Both the position numbers and the translations under genes were made by a program. From Halomonas stenophila (GTDB lineage Bacteria > Pseudomonadota > Gammaproteobacteria > Pseudomonadales > Halomonadaceae), in NCBI RefSeq assembly GCF_014192275.1, contig NZ_JACHXR010000005.1:248001-312000 (forward strand): DNA of 64,000 nt. Reading direction: 5' to 3'. The notes beneath the pieces were generated by a model, which was not told where the DNA came from, did not search any database, and saw only the letters and a list, made by a program, of their open reading frames with translations. The first letter of the stretch is position 1, and each line of letters starts with the position of its first letter. Shown piece after piece: positions 18,615-26,685 of this stretch.

Positions 18615-19116
18615 GAGATGCTTCTCCTTATTATCAGATATTGAATGATCAGGCCTGTTTCGTATAAACAAATAACTTGGCGTCATCTCTGCAGTCTAGC
18701 CCGGCATCGAGGTAGGCCGTGGCATGGCCGGTGAGGGACATAGCGTCGTTCAGGACGGTCGAATGGCTGGCCATCGGGTCTTGGAAGACGTCGTGATCCC
18801 GTCGACTCGCCCGAGTGATCGCCGCGAATCACCGTTGACCCTGCCTGAGGCAAGTGCCATGCCCAAGGCGTGGATATGCGGGGAGAGGTCTTTTTTTCAG
18901 AGGGTTATTGGCGGTCAGGGCGAGCGGATCACGAAGCTGATGTGCCACAAGGCGGCGGGATGAGTCTCCCAGCGGCTGCGCCTGCCTGGAGGACGACGAT
19001 CGACGTCGGCCTCGATCGCCATGCCGTGCGGGCAGAAACGACCTCCCCCTGCACATCGCCGCCTTCCGGCCGGCGCATGCCCAGGGGGAGGTGTTGTCAT
19101 GACTTGATCGAGGGCT
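18615..19116. other. Spacer between the tandem BCCT genes
   Basis: About 500 bases holding the promoter of copy 1 and the terminator of copy 2. The part next to copy 1 (18615-18690) is AT-rich, with AAGGAG as ribosome site. No gene is visible. An independent promoter for copy 1 is implied by the terminator hairpin of copy 2 at 19041-19092. Confidence 0.55.
19041..19092. terminator. Hairpin terminator after the second BCCT gene
   Basis: Arms ACCTCCCCCTG (19041-19051) and CAGGGGGAGGT (19082-19092) pair perfectly. The 30-base interior can form a smaller GC-rich hairpin (GCCG with CGGC). On the minus strand CGTTTCTG follows. Confidence 0.7.
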
Positions 19117-20766
19117 TCAGGCGACCTGGTGGCGCAGCTGGCGCAACTCGCCGTTCAGCGCCTTGATGATGGTGTAGCACATCACCAGCATCACGATGGA
19201 GAACGGGATCGCCGTCGCGGTCACCCCGGCCTGGAGCGCCGAGAGGCCGCCGCCGATCAGCAGCACGATGGCGATCAGGCCCTCCACCGTGGCCCAGAAC
19301 ATGCGCTGGGGGCGGGGAGCGTCGATCTTGCCTCCGGCGGTGATGGTATCGATCACCAGCGAGCCGGAATCCGAAGAAGTGACGAAGAAGACCAGCGCCA
19401 GGATGATGCCGAGGGTCGACATCAGGCCCGTCAGCGGCAGTTCATTCAGCATGCCGAAGAGCGCCAGCTCCGGGTTGTAGCTGTCGATCACGTACTCCTT
19501 GACCAGGCTGCTGGCCGGGTCGGCGTAGAGCTGATCGAGTGCAATGCTGCCGAAGACGCCCATCCAGATGAAGATGAACAGGCTGGGCACCAGCAGCACG
19601 CAGATCACGAACTCCCGAACGGTGCGGCCCCGTGACACCCGGGCGACGAACATGCCGACGAACGGCGCCCAGCTGACCCACCAGGCCCAGTAGAAGACCG
19701 ACCAGGCCTGACGATAGGCATCGTCTTCACGACCGAAGGGCGCCGAGAGAGGAATGAACTCCGTCACATAGGTCGAAAGCCCCGTCCAGAGCCCGCTCAG
19801 TCCCACCAGTGTCGGGCCGGCGAACAGCACGAACAGGAAGAACAACACGGCCGCTCCCATGTTCAACTCGGAGAGCTTCTTCACACCGCCGTCCAGGCCG
19901 CGCCACACCGAGACCAGGGCCACCGCCGTGACCAGCACGATGACGATGACCTGAGTGGTGACGTTCACGTCGAGTCCGAAGACGAAATTCATCCCCGCGT
20001 TGGCCTGTTGTGCCCCGAGCCCGAGCGCCGTGGCCAGGCCGAACAGGGTGGAGAATACCGCCAGGATGTCGATGGCATGGCCCCACCAGCCCCAGACGCG
20101 GTCGCCGAGGATCGGGAAGAAGACCGAGCGGATGGAGAAGGGCAGCCCCTTGTTGTAGGTGAAGAGCGCCAGCGCCAGCGCCATGATGGCATAGACGGCC
20201 CAGCCATGCAGGCCCCAGTGGAGGAAGGTGCCGGCCAGGCCCATGGCGGTGGCATCGGCGATAGCGTTCGCATTTAGCGCCCCGTCGGCACCGAAGGGCG
20301 AGGGCGTGCCCAGCGGTGAGGAGACGTTGGCGTGGTAGACCGGTTCCAGCACGCTGAAGAACAACAGGGCGATGCCGATACCGGCGGTGAACAGCAAGGC
20401 GAACCAGGATAGGTAGCCATACTCGGGCTTGGCATCGGGGCCCCCCAGCCGGACCTTCCCGTAGGGCAGGACGACGAGCGCCAGGCAGAACACGATGAAG
20501 AAGTCCACCAGGATCATGAAGTACCAGTCCAGCGTCCCGGTAGAGAAGGCGACGATGGACTGGAAGATGCTCCCCGCCCGTTCCGGGAACAGCAGGGTGA
20601 GGACGATGAAGACGACCGAGGCCAGCGCCGAGACGACGAAGACCCGGTTGTGGATATCGAAGTCGAAGGGGCCTAGCCGTCCTTCGATATTGTCCTGACC
20701 GACGATGTAATCCGTCTGCATGTCGCTGGACACCGGGGGTGATGCCGGCTTGCTTGGGCTACTCAT
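19117..20766 (-). CDS. BCCT family transporter (betaine/choline/carnitine type), copy 2
   Basis: 549 residues, the same length as and closely similar to the gene at 16965, with the same TM8 motif and C-terminal core. Differences cluster in the N-terminus, in the loop after TM3 (around 145-170) and in TM3 itself, which reads GIGIALLFFS instead of GIGIGLLFFG. TM3 lines the substrate pathway in BCCT structures, so the copies may differ in substrate or affinity. AAGGAGAGG precedes ATG 20766. It lies downstream of choline-sulfatase in the same orientation, but 477 bp away. Confidence 0.92.
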   Translation of the reverse strand: MSSPSKPASPPVSSDMQTDYIVGQDNIEGRLGPFDFDIHNRVFVVSALASVVFIVLTLLFPERAGSIFQSIVAFSTGTLDWYFMILVDFFIVFCLALVVLPYGKVRLGGPDAKPEYGYLSWFALLFTAGIGIALLFFSVLEPVYHANVSSPLGTPSPFGADGALNANAIADATAMGLAGTFLHWGLHGWAVYAIMALALALFTYNKGLPFSIRSVFFPILGDRVWGWWGHAIDILAVFSTLFGLATALGLGAQQANAGMNFVFGLDVNVTTQVIVIVLVTAVALVSVWRGLDGGVKKLSELNMGAAVLFFLFVLFAGPTLVGLSGLWTGLSTYVTEFIPLSAPFGREDDAYRQAWSVFYWAWWVSWAPFVGMFVARVSRGRTVREFVICVLLVPSLFIFIWMGVFGSIALDQLYADPASSLVKEYVIDSYNPELALFGMLNELPLTGLMSTLGIILALVFFVTSSDSGSLVIDTITAGGKIDAPRPQRMFWATVEGLIAIVLLIGGGLSALQAGVTATAIPFSIVMLVMCYTIIKALNGELRQLRHQVA

Positions 20767-21243
20767 GATATGCCTCTCCTTGTTATAAGGTTATGAGTGG
20801 TAAGGGTCTTCCTTATGCTTGCATGGCCCTGAATACGGCGGTCCGGTCCAGTCCGGCATGGAAGGGGGCCAAGGTGTGGTCGATGACGGTCCGGATATCG
20901 ACCCGGACCGATCCTGGTAAGACGGCGGTGGGGAGGTCGATGCACCCACTCGGGTCGCGTGTGACGTTGCGCCATGGGGCTCGCCTCTTACATTGTTATG
21001 ATGTTGTTTTGTATCTGGTCATCATGGAGCATGCCCGCCCCTGTCAGACGGGCCACGACATCGGGCTCGAGCCAGCCGAGCGGGTCATCGGCCACCCCCT
21101 GCGGGACCACCGGCACGGCCAGCCACGGCATCGCGGCGGATCGTCTCGGGGGGACCGATAGCGCAGCCAGCTCATGAAGGGCAGCCAGCGTCGCTGGCTG
21201 CTCCGGCTCGTCAGCGATTCGCGACCGAGCGATGGCATCGGCA
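20767..21243. other. Intergenic region between betC and BCCT copy 2
   Basis: 477 bases. The right part is open on the minus strand in a frame that also overlaps the betC 3' end, but the translation matches nothing I recognise and no ribosome site precedes it. A short AT-rich patch at 20985-21030 and another at 20780-20820 could belong to the BCCT promoter. No clear terminator for betC was found. Confidence 0.45.
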
Positions 21244-22773
21244 TTACCGATCGTCGGCCACTTCCGGGAAGCGGGAACGCGCCTCGAGGTCATCGAGATC
21301 GATGGTGTTGCGCATGTACTGGACGCTGGCATCGAAGAATGGCTGGTGATCCCAGGGGGTGACCCGTCCCTTCATGTTGGCGCGGGCGACCAGCTTGCGA
21401 CGCCGCTGGCTGTCGAGCACCTCCTGGTGCAGCTTCTCGGTATCCCAGCGGCTTGCGACCTCGTCGCGGAACTGCTTGCGCAGGTCCTGGTGCTCGGGAT
21501 CCTCGGCCAGGTTGGTCAGCTCCTGCGGGTCGGCCTCGAGGTCGAACAGCTGGTCGGGGTCCGGGGTGGAGTAGACGAACTTGTAGCGACCGCGGCGGAT
21601 CATCAGCAGCGGGGCGATGGCGCCTTCGCCGCAGTATTCGCCGATCACCTCGTCATGGCCGCCCGCGCCGGTCAGGTGGGGGTTCAGGCTGCGGCCATCG
21701 ATGGGCACCGCATACTGCGGGGCCTGGCCGTCATGGGCCCACTCGCTGAAGGTCGGCAGAAGGTCCATGGTGGAGACGGACTGCTTGACCCGGCCGGCCG
21801 CGAAGCGTCCCGGTGCATGCACGATCATCGGCACCCGGGCGGAGCCCTCGAACCAGCTCATCTTGTACCACAGGCCCCGCTCGCCGAGCATGTCGCCGTG
21901 GTCGCCGGAGAAGACGATGATGGTGTCCTCTTCCAGGCCGCTGTCCTTCAGGGCCTGGAGCACCTTGCCGAGCTGGTCGTCGACGTAGCTGATGGCCCCG
22001 TAGTAGGCGCGGCGCGCATTGCGGATCTGCTCGTCGTTGATGGTGTCCTCGTCGCACTGGTAGACCTGACGCAGGCGCCTGGAGTGCGGGTCCATCAGCT
22101 CTCGCGAATAGGGTACCTCGGGCATGTCGATCTCGTCGTGATCGTAGCGGTCCCAGTACTCCTGAGGAATGGTGTAGGGATCGTGCGGGTGGGTCAGCGA
22201 GACCGTCAGGCAGAAGGGGCGATCCCGGTCGCTGCGGGCATAGTCGTAGAGGAAGCGCTGGGCGCGGAAGGTCACCTCGTCGTCGAAGTCGAGCTGGTTG
22301 GAACGCACGCAGGGCCCGGCCTGGGTGACCGATGACATGTTGTGGTAGTAGCTCGGGCGTTCCTCGAAGTTCTCCCAGTCGACGAACCAGCCGAAGTCGG
22401 CCGGGTAGATGTCGGAGGTCAGGCGCTCCTCGAAGCCGTGCAACTGGTCCGGGCCGCAGAAGTGCATCTTGCCGGTGAGCGCCGTGAGGTAGCCGGCATC
22501 GCGCAGGTAGTGGGCGTAGGTCGGCGTATCGGCGGAGAGCTCGGCGGCATTGTCGAAGCCGCCGATCCGCGAGGGCAGTTGGCCGGCCATCAGAGTGAAA
22601 CGCGACGGGGCGCACAGCGGGCTGTTGCAGTAGGCCGAGTCGAAGACCACGCCCTCTTCTGCCAGGCGCGACAGGTGGGGGGTCTTGACGACCCGGTGAC
22701 CATAGAAGGGCAGCGAGGGGGCGGCCATCTGATCCGCCATGAGGAACAGGATATTCGGCTGTTGAGTGGACAT
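21244..22773 (-). CDS. betC: Choline-sulfatase
   Basis: A 509-residue type I sulfatase that hydrolyses choline-O-sulfate to choline and sulfate, feeding glycine betaine synthesis or catabolism. The formylglycine signature C54-A-P-S-R is visible. Metal ligands include D14 in MADQM and the late SGDHGDMLGERGLWYK segment near 298. The C-terminal WDHQPFFDAS region is typical of BetC rather than of other sulfatases. The divergent LysR gene matches known betC regulators. No betA, betB or betI is in the window. Confidence 0.93.
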   Translation of the reverse strand: MSTQQPNILFLMADQMAAPSLPFYGHRVVKTPHLSRLAEEGVVFDSAYCNSPLCAPSRFTLMAGQLPSRIGGFDNAAELSADTPTYAHYLRDAGYLTALTGKMHFCGPDQLHGFEERLTSDIYPADFGWFVDWENFEERPSYYHNMSSVTQAGPCVRSNQLDFDDEVTFRAQRFLYDYARSDRDRPFCLTVSLTHPHDPYTIPQEYWDRYDHDEIDMPEVPYSRELMDPHSRRLRQVYQCDEDTINDEQIRNARRAYYGAISYVDDQLGKVLQALKDSGLEEDTIIVFSGDHGDMLGERGLWYKMSWFEGSARVPMIVHAPGRFAAGRVKQSVSTMDLLPTFSEWAHDGQAPQYAVPIDGRSLNPHLTGAGGHDEVIGEYCGEGAIAPLLMIRRGRYKFVYSTPDPDQLFDLEADPQELTNLAEDPEHQDLRKQFRDEVASRWDTEKLHQEVLDSQRRRKLVARANMKGRVTPWDHQPFFDASVQYMRNTIDLDDLEARSRFPEVADDR

Positions 22774-22828
22774 CGGCGAGTGCCTCCCGAGGGGTGCTGG
22801 GGAATGGTTGGCGTCGGGTGACAGTCTC

Positions 22829-22884
22829 TATGCTAATCTGACTTCCTGTAAACTCGCTCTTTTTTTATGTGTGAGATTAGTATA
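22829..22884. promoter_or_regulatory. Inverted-repeat operator between betC and its LysR gene
   Basis: TATGCTAATCTGAC at 22829-22842 and GTGAGATTAGTATA at 22871-22884 are inverted copies matching at 12 of 14 positions, 42 bp apart (four helical turns). Paired sites with a core like CTAATCT are what GcvA/LysR-type regulators use in divergent promoters. The region is AT-rich and the right arm abuts the LysR start. Confidence 0.65.
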
Positions 22885-22888
22885 GCTA

Positions 22889-23782
22889 ATGACATTGATG
22901 AGCAAGCGGGTGTCGCCCAATGGCCTGAGGGTCTTCGAGTCGGCCGCCCGCCACCTGAGCTTCACCGCCGCCGCCAAGGAATTGCGTTCCACCCAGTCGG
23001 CCGTCAGCCAGCAGGTGCGGGCCCTCGAGGAGCAGCTCGGCCTGCGGCTGTTCGATCGCGTCTATCGCGGCGTGCGCTTGACCGAGCCGGGGCAGGCGCT
23101 GTTCGGCGCCGTCCAGGAGGGCTTCGCGACCATCGAGAGGACGATCGACCGCCTGCAGCGGCGCCACCGCAATCCCCGGCTGAACATCCTGACCGACTTC
23201 TCCCTGGCCTCGTACTGGCTGCTGCCCCGCCTGCCGGCCTTCCGCCGGCAATACCCGCACATCGACGTGCGGATCATGACCAACCAGGGGGTCTTCGACT
23301 GGCAGGGACAGGAGGTCGACATCGCCATCGTGTTCGGCGATGAGCGGGGCCTGGAAGGCGTACCGCGGTTGCTCGACGAGGAGGTCTTTCCGGTGTGCAG
23401 CGCCGGCTTCCTGGACCAGCATGGCCCGATCGACGACCTGGCGAGGCTGGGTGAGGTCCCGTTGCTGACGCTGACCGCCGACCAGGGGCAGCGCTGGATG
23501 GACTGGCCTGGCTACTTCGAGCGCCTGGGCGGTCAGGCCCACCTGGCCCCGTCGGAGCTGATCTTCAACAACTACCCGCTGCTGGTGCAGGCGGCGATCG
23601 CCGGGCAGGGGGTGGCACTGGGCTGGCGGGGATTGGTCGATGACCTGCTCGAGCGCGGCATGCTGGTGGGGCTGGAGGCCCTCAGCCTGAAGACCGCCAG
23701 TGGCTATGGGATGATCGATGCCCACCCGGATGACGGTAGCCCTGCGAAGCAGGCCTTCCAGGACTGGGTGCTGTCGAGCTGA
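22889..23782 (+). CDS. LysR family regulator of choline-sulfate use
   Basis: About 297 residues. The GcvA-like N-terminus (SPNGLRVFESAARHLSFTAA...TQSAVSQQVRALEEQLG) is a winged helix-turn-helix, followed by a LysR ligand-binding domain. It is divergent from betC, a context in which homologues are known as choline-sulfate-utilisation regulators. ATG 22889 and ATG 22898 are both possible; neither has a strong ribosome site. A 14-bp inverted repeat in the shared promoter is a likely binding site. Confidence 0.87.
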   Translation: MTLMSKRVSPNGLRVFESAARHLSFTAAAKELRSTQSAVSQQVRALEEQLGLRLFDRVYRGVRLTEPGQALFGAVQEGFATIERTIDRLQRRHRNPRLNILTDFSLASYWLLPRLPAFRRQYPHIDVRIMTNQGVFDWQGQEVDIAIVFGDERGLEGVPRLLDEEVFPVCSAGFLDQHGPIDDLARLGEVPLLTLTADQGQRWMDWPGYFERLGGQAHLAPSELIFNNYPLLVQAAIAGQGVALGWRGLVDDLLERGMLVGLEALSLKTASGYGMIDAHPDDGSPAKQAFQDWVLSS

Positions 23783-23816
23783 GGCGGGGTATCCGGCGCC
23801 GGATGGCGAGCGGAGA

Positions 23817-23837
23817 AACCCCGGCGGGGCCGGGGTT
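23817..23837. terminator. Bidirectional terminator hairpin
   Basis: AACCCCGGC (23817-23825) pairs with GCCGGGGTT (23829-23837) across a GGG loop, between the convergent LysR and glcG genes. The minus strand continues with TTTCTCC. Confidence 0.7.
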
Positions 23838-23859
23838 CCGGATCGGGCTGGGGAAGGGG

Positions 23860-24261
23860 TCAGGCCAGGGCCGCCACCGCGGCCTTCGCTACCTGGGCGT
23901 CCTGGTCGGCCTTGACGCCGGAAACGCCTACGGCGCCGATCACCTGGCCATCGATAACTACCGGTACGCCGCCCTCCAGGAGCCCCTCCAAGGGGGCGGA
24001 GAGGAAGGCGGTGCGACCGTTATTGATCATCTCCTCGAAGAACTGGGTCTCCTTGTGGCTGAACGCGGCGGTGCGGGCCTTCTGGGCGCTGATCTTGGCC
24101 GTCATCGGCGAGGCTCCATCCAGACGGCGCAGGCCGAGCAGCTCGCCGCTGTCGTCGACGATCGAGACGGTGATGTTCCAGTGGTTCCGCTCCGCCTCTC
24201 GTTGAGCGGCGTCCAGAATGGCGTTGACCTCGTTGAGGCCCAGGATGCACTTGGTCTTCAT
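23860..24261 (-). CDS. glcG: GlcG/HbpS family protein of the glycolate operon
   Basis: A 133-residue protein of the GlcG/HbpS (DUF336) family, with the family's SIVDDSGELLGLRRLDGA and GGVPVVIDGQVIGAVGVSG segments. It is the last gene of the glycolate-oxidase operon and starts one base after the glcF stop, with GGAGAG inside the end of glcF. Its role is unclear; relatives bind haem or assist oxidases. The position makes it a probable accessory to glycolate oxidase. Confidence 0.88.
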   Translation of the reverse strand: MKTKCILGLNEVNAILDAAQREAERNHWNITVSIVDDSGELLGLRRLDGASPMTAKISAQKARTAAFSHKETQFFEEMINNGRTAFLSAPLEGLLEGGVPVVIDGQVIGAVGVSGVKADQDAQVAKAAVAALA

Positions 24262-24262
24262 G

Positions 24263-25558
24263 TCACTCTCCTTCAGGGTCTAGTTCTTGGGTTTCAGACG
24301 TGGCACTCGAGTGCTCGGGGAACGAGGTGCGCTCCAGCACCTCATCGACGATCTCGATCCAGTGGCGCACCGGGGTGCGACCCGCGCCGGCCAGGTGGGT
24401 CTGGCAGCCGATATTCGCTGTGACGATCACCTCCGGACTTCCCGCCTCCAGGGCATCGAGCTTGTTGTCGCGCAGCTGGGTGGCGAGTTCCGGCTGGGTC
24501 ACGGAGTAGGTGCCCGCCGAGCCGCAGCAGAGGTGGGCATCCTGCACCGGGGTCAGCGGGAAGCCGAGCCGGGCCAGCAGGGCGTCGACGCTGCCGCCGA
24601 GCTTCTGGGCGTGCTGCAGGGTACAGGGGCAATGGAAGGCCAGGCGCTTGTGCTCGCGCAGGGTCAGGCGCTCCAGGTCCTCGTCGCGCAGGATCTCCAC
24701 CAGGTCCTTGGCCAGGGCGCTGATGCGCTCGGCCTTCTCGGCGTAGTCGGGGTCGTCGGCCAGCACCTCGGCGTATTCCTTGACCATCGCCCCACAGCCG
24801 CTGGCGGTCTGCACGATGGCCTCGACCCCGGCCTCGACATGCGGCCACCAGGCGTCGATGTTGGCGCGCATGCGCGCCCGACCGGCCTCCTGGGCGTTGA
24901 GGTGGTAGTCGATGGCCCCGCAGCAGCCGGCCTCCGGCGCCGGGGTCAGGCCGATGCCGAGGCGGTCGAGGACCCGGGCGGTGGCGGCATTGGTGTTGGG
25001 CGACAGGCCCGGCTGCACGCAGCCCTCGAGGATCAGCATCTGGCGCGCATGGCGGCCGCCCTCGGGACGCCGGCCGGCATCCTCCGGGGCCGGCGGCATC
25101 TTGCGGCGCAGGTTGCCCGGCACCAGCGGACGGAACACCTGGCCCATCTTGAGCAGCGCCTTGAAGCGCGCGGGGTCCACCAGCGCCTTGCGCAGCCCGA
25201 GGCGCAGCGCGCGGTCGGGCGCGGAGCGCGGCACCCGCCGCTCGATCTCGGCGCGGCCGATGTCGAGCAGCTTGTGGTATTCCACCCCGGACGGGCAGGT
25301 GGTCTCGCAGTTGCGGCAGGTGAGGCAGCGATCCAGGTGCAGCCGGGTTTCCTCGGTGACGTTGTCGTCGTCGGGATTCTCCAGCATCTGCTTCATCAGG
25401 TAGATGCGCCCGCGCGGGCCGTCACGCTCGTCGCCCAGCAGCTGGTAGGTGGGGCAGGTGGCATTGCAGAAGCCGCAGTGCACGCAGGTGCGCAGCACAC
25501 GATCGGCCTCGCGGATGTGCGGCTGTTGGAGGTCTGCCTCGGTGAAGTGCGTCTGCAT
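24263..25558 (-). CDS. glcF: Glycolate oxidase iron-sulfur subunit
   Basis: A 431-residue electron-transfer subunit of glycolate oxidase. Two ferredoxin-type cluster motifs are near the N-terminus (CVHCGFCNATCP at about 26-37 and CLTCRNCETTCP at about 76-87). Two CCG domains follow, with GCCGAIDYH and LCCGSAGTYS, typical of GlcF and heterodisulfide-reductase-like proteins. It should pass electrons from the GlcD flavin to the quinone pool. It starts one base after the glcE stop. Confidence 0.94.
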   Translation of the reverse strand: MQTHFTEADLQQPHIREADRVLRTCVHCGFCNATCPTYQLLGDERDGPRGRIYLMKQMLENPDDDNVTEETRLHLDRCLTCRNCETTCPSGVEYHKLLDIGRAEIERRVPRSAPDRALRLGLRKALVDPARFKALLKMGQVFRPLVPGNLRRKMPPAPEDAGRRPEGGRHARQMLILEGCVQPGLSPNTNAATARVLDRLGIGLTPAPEAGCCGAIDYHLNAQEAGRARMRANIDAWWPHVEAGVEAIVQTASGCGAMVKEYAEVLADDPDYAEKAERISALAKDLVEILRDEDLERLTLREHKRLAFHCPCTLQHAQKLGGSVDALLARLGFPLTPVQDAHLCCGSAGTYSVTQPELATQLRDNKLDALEAGSPEVIVTANIGCQTHLAGAGRTPVRHWIEIVDEVLERTSFPEHSSATSETQELDPEGE

Positions 25559-25559
25559 C

Positions 25560-26663
25560 TCAGAGCTCCGCGTAGAGTCGGCCCGGATTGAAGATGCCCC
25601 TCGGGTCCAGTTCGGCCTTGAGGCGGCGATGGTACTTCGCCATTACCGGGGCCAGCGGGGTGAAGGGCTCGGCGGCGCCCGGCGTCAGGCAGCTGGCATG
25701 CCCGCCGGCGCTGGCGCAGGCCTCGCGCAGGGTCTCGGCGGGCAGGTCGCTGCGCAGCCAGCGCTGGGCGCCGGCCCAGTCGTGGAGCATGGCGTGCTCG
25801 TCGAGGCCCTCGGCCTCCAGCCGCGCCCGTTGGGGCAGCGAGAGCCGCCACAGCGGGCGCCCATCCTCGCCGGAGAAGAACGCCAGCCGCTGCTCGCGCA
25901 GCGACTCCCAGAAGTCGGCCTCGAGATCCTCGCCGCCGAGGCGTTCACGGGTGGCGGCCACCGAGCCGGGCCCACCCTCCAGGCGCAGGTGCAGGGCGCC
26001 GTCCTGCCAGGCGGCGGCGGTCAGTGGCAGCGGCTGGCGTCCCCAGTCGGCGAGGCGCTGGCGGGCCTGCTCCAGTGGCATCTCGAGGCGCAGGCCGTGG
26101 CTGGCCGAGGGGCGGGGCAGCACCTTGAGGGTGACCTCGGTGAGCAGGCCCAGGCTGCCCTGGGCGCCGACCATCAGGCGCGAGAGGTCGTAGCCGGCGA
26201 CGTTCTTCATCACCTCGCCGCCGAAGCGCTGCTCATCGCCGGTGTGGGTGATGACCCGGGCACCCAGCACGAAGTCGCGCACCGCGCCGGCCCAGGGGCG
26301 ACGCGGGCCGGAGAGCCCGGCGGCGACCATGCCGCCGACGGTGGCGGCGCCGCCGAAGTGGGGCGGCTCGAAGGGCAGCATCTGGCCGTGCTCGGCCAGC
26401 GCTGCCTCCAGGTCGGCCAGCGGCGTGCCGGCGCGTACCGAGACGATCAGCTCTACCGGGTCGTAGCCGGTGATGCCGCGGTGGTCGCGGGTGGAGAGCG
26501 CTTCGACCTCCCCGGGGCGGCCCTGAACTTGTCGACCATAGAAGGCCTTGGTGTCGCCGCCGACGATGCGCAGCGGCGTGCCCTCCGCGTCGGCCTTCCG
26601 GACGCGCTCTCCCAGGGCCGCGCTGATATCCCGGTCCCGGGGCGGGTGAGTGGTGTTGGCCAT
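25560..26663 (-). CDS. glcE: Glycolate oxidase FAD-binding subunit
   Basis: A 367-residue FAD-binding (PCMH-type) subunit with FGGAATVGGMVAAGLSGPRRP and GGEVMKNVAGYDLSRLMVGAQGSLG segments (by position, near 100 and 150). ATG 26663 is chosen because GAGGA lies eight bases before it. The ATG two codons upstream is too close to that site. It lies between glcD and glcF with short gaps. Confidence 0.92.
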   Translation of the reverse strand: MANTTHPPRDRDISAALGERVRKADAEGTPLRIVGGDTKAFYGRQVQGRPGEVEALSTRDHRGITGYDPVELIVSVRAGTPLADLEAALAEHGQMLPFEPPHFGGAATVGGMVAAGLSGPRRPWAGAVRDFVLGARVITHTGDEQRFGGEVMKNVAGYDLSRLMVGAQGSLGLLTEVTLKVLPRPSASHGLRLEMPLEQARQRLADWGRQPLPLTAAAWQDGALHLRLEGGPGSVAATRERLGGEDLEADFWESLREQRLAFFSGEDGRPLWRLSLPQRARLEAEGLDEHAMLHDWAGAQRWLRSDLPAETLREACASAGGHASCLTPGAAEPFTPLAPVMAKYHRRLKAELDPRGIFNPGRLYAEL

Positions 26664-26685
26664 GATCATTCCTCAGAAACGGGGC

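Noticed and set aside
20988..21243. Open minus-strand frame left of betC
   Set aside because: It overlaps the betC 3' end in another frame, has no ribosome site and resembles nothing recognisable.
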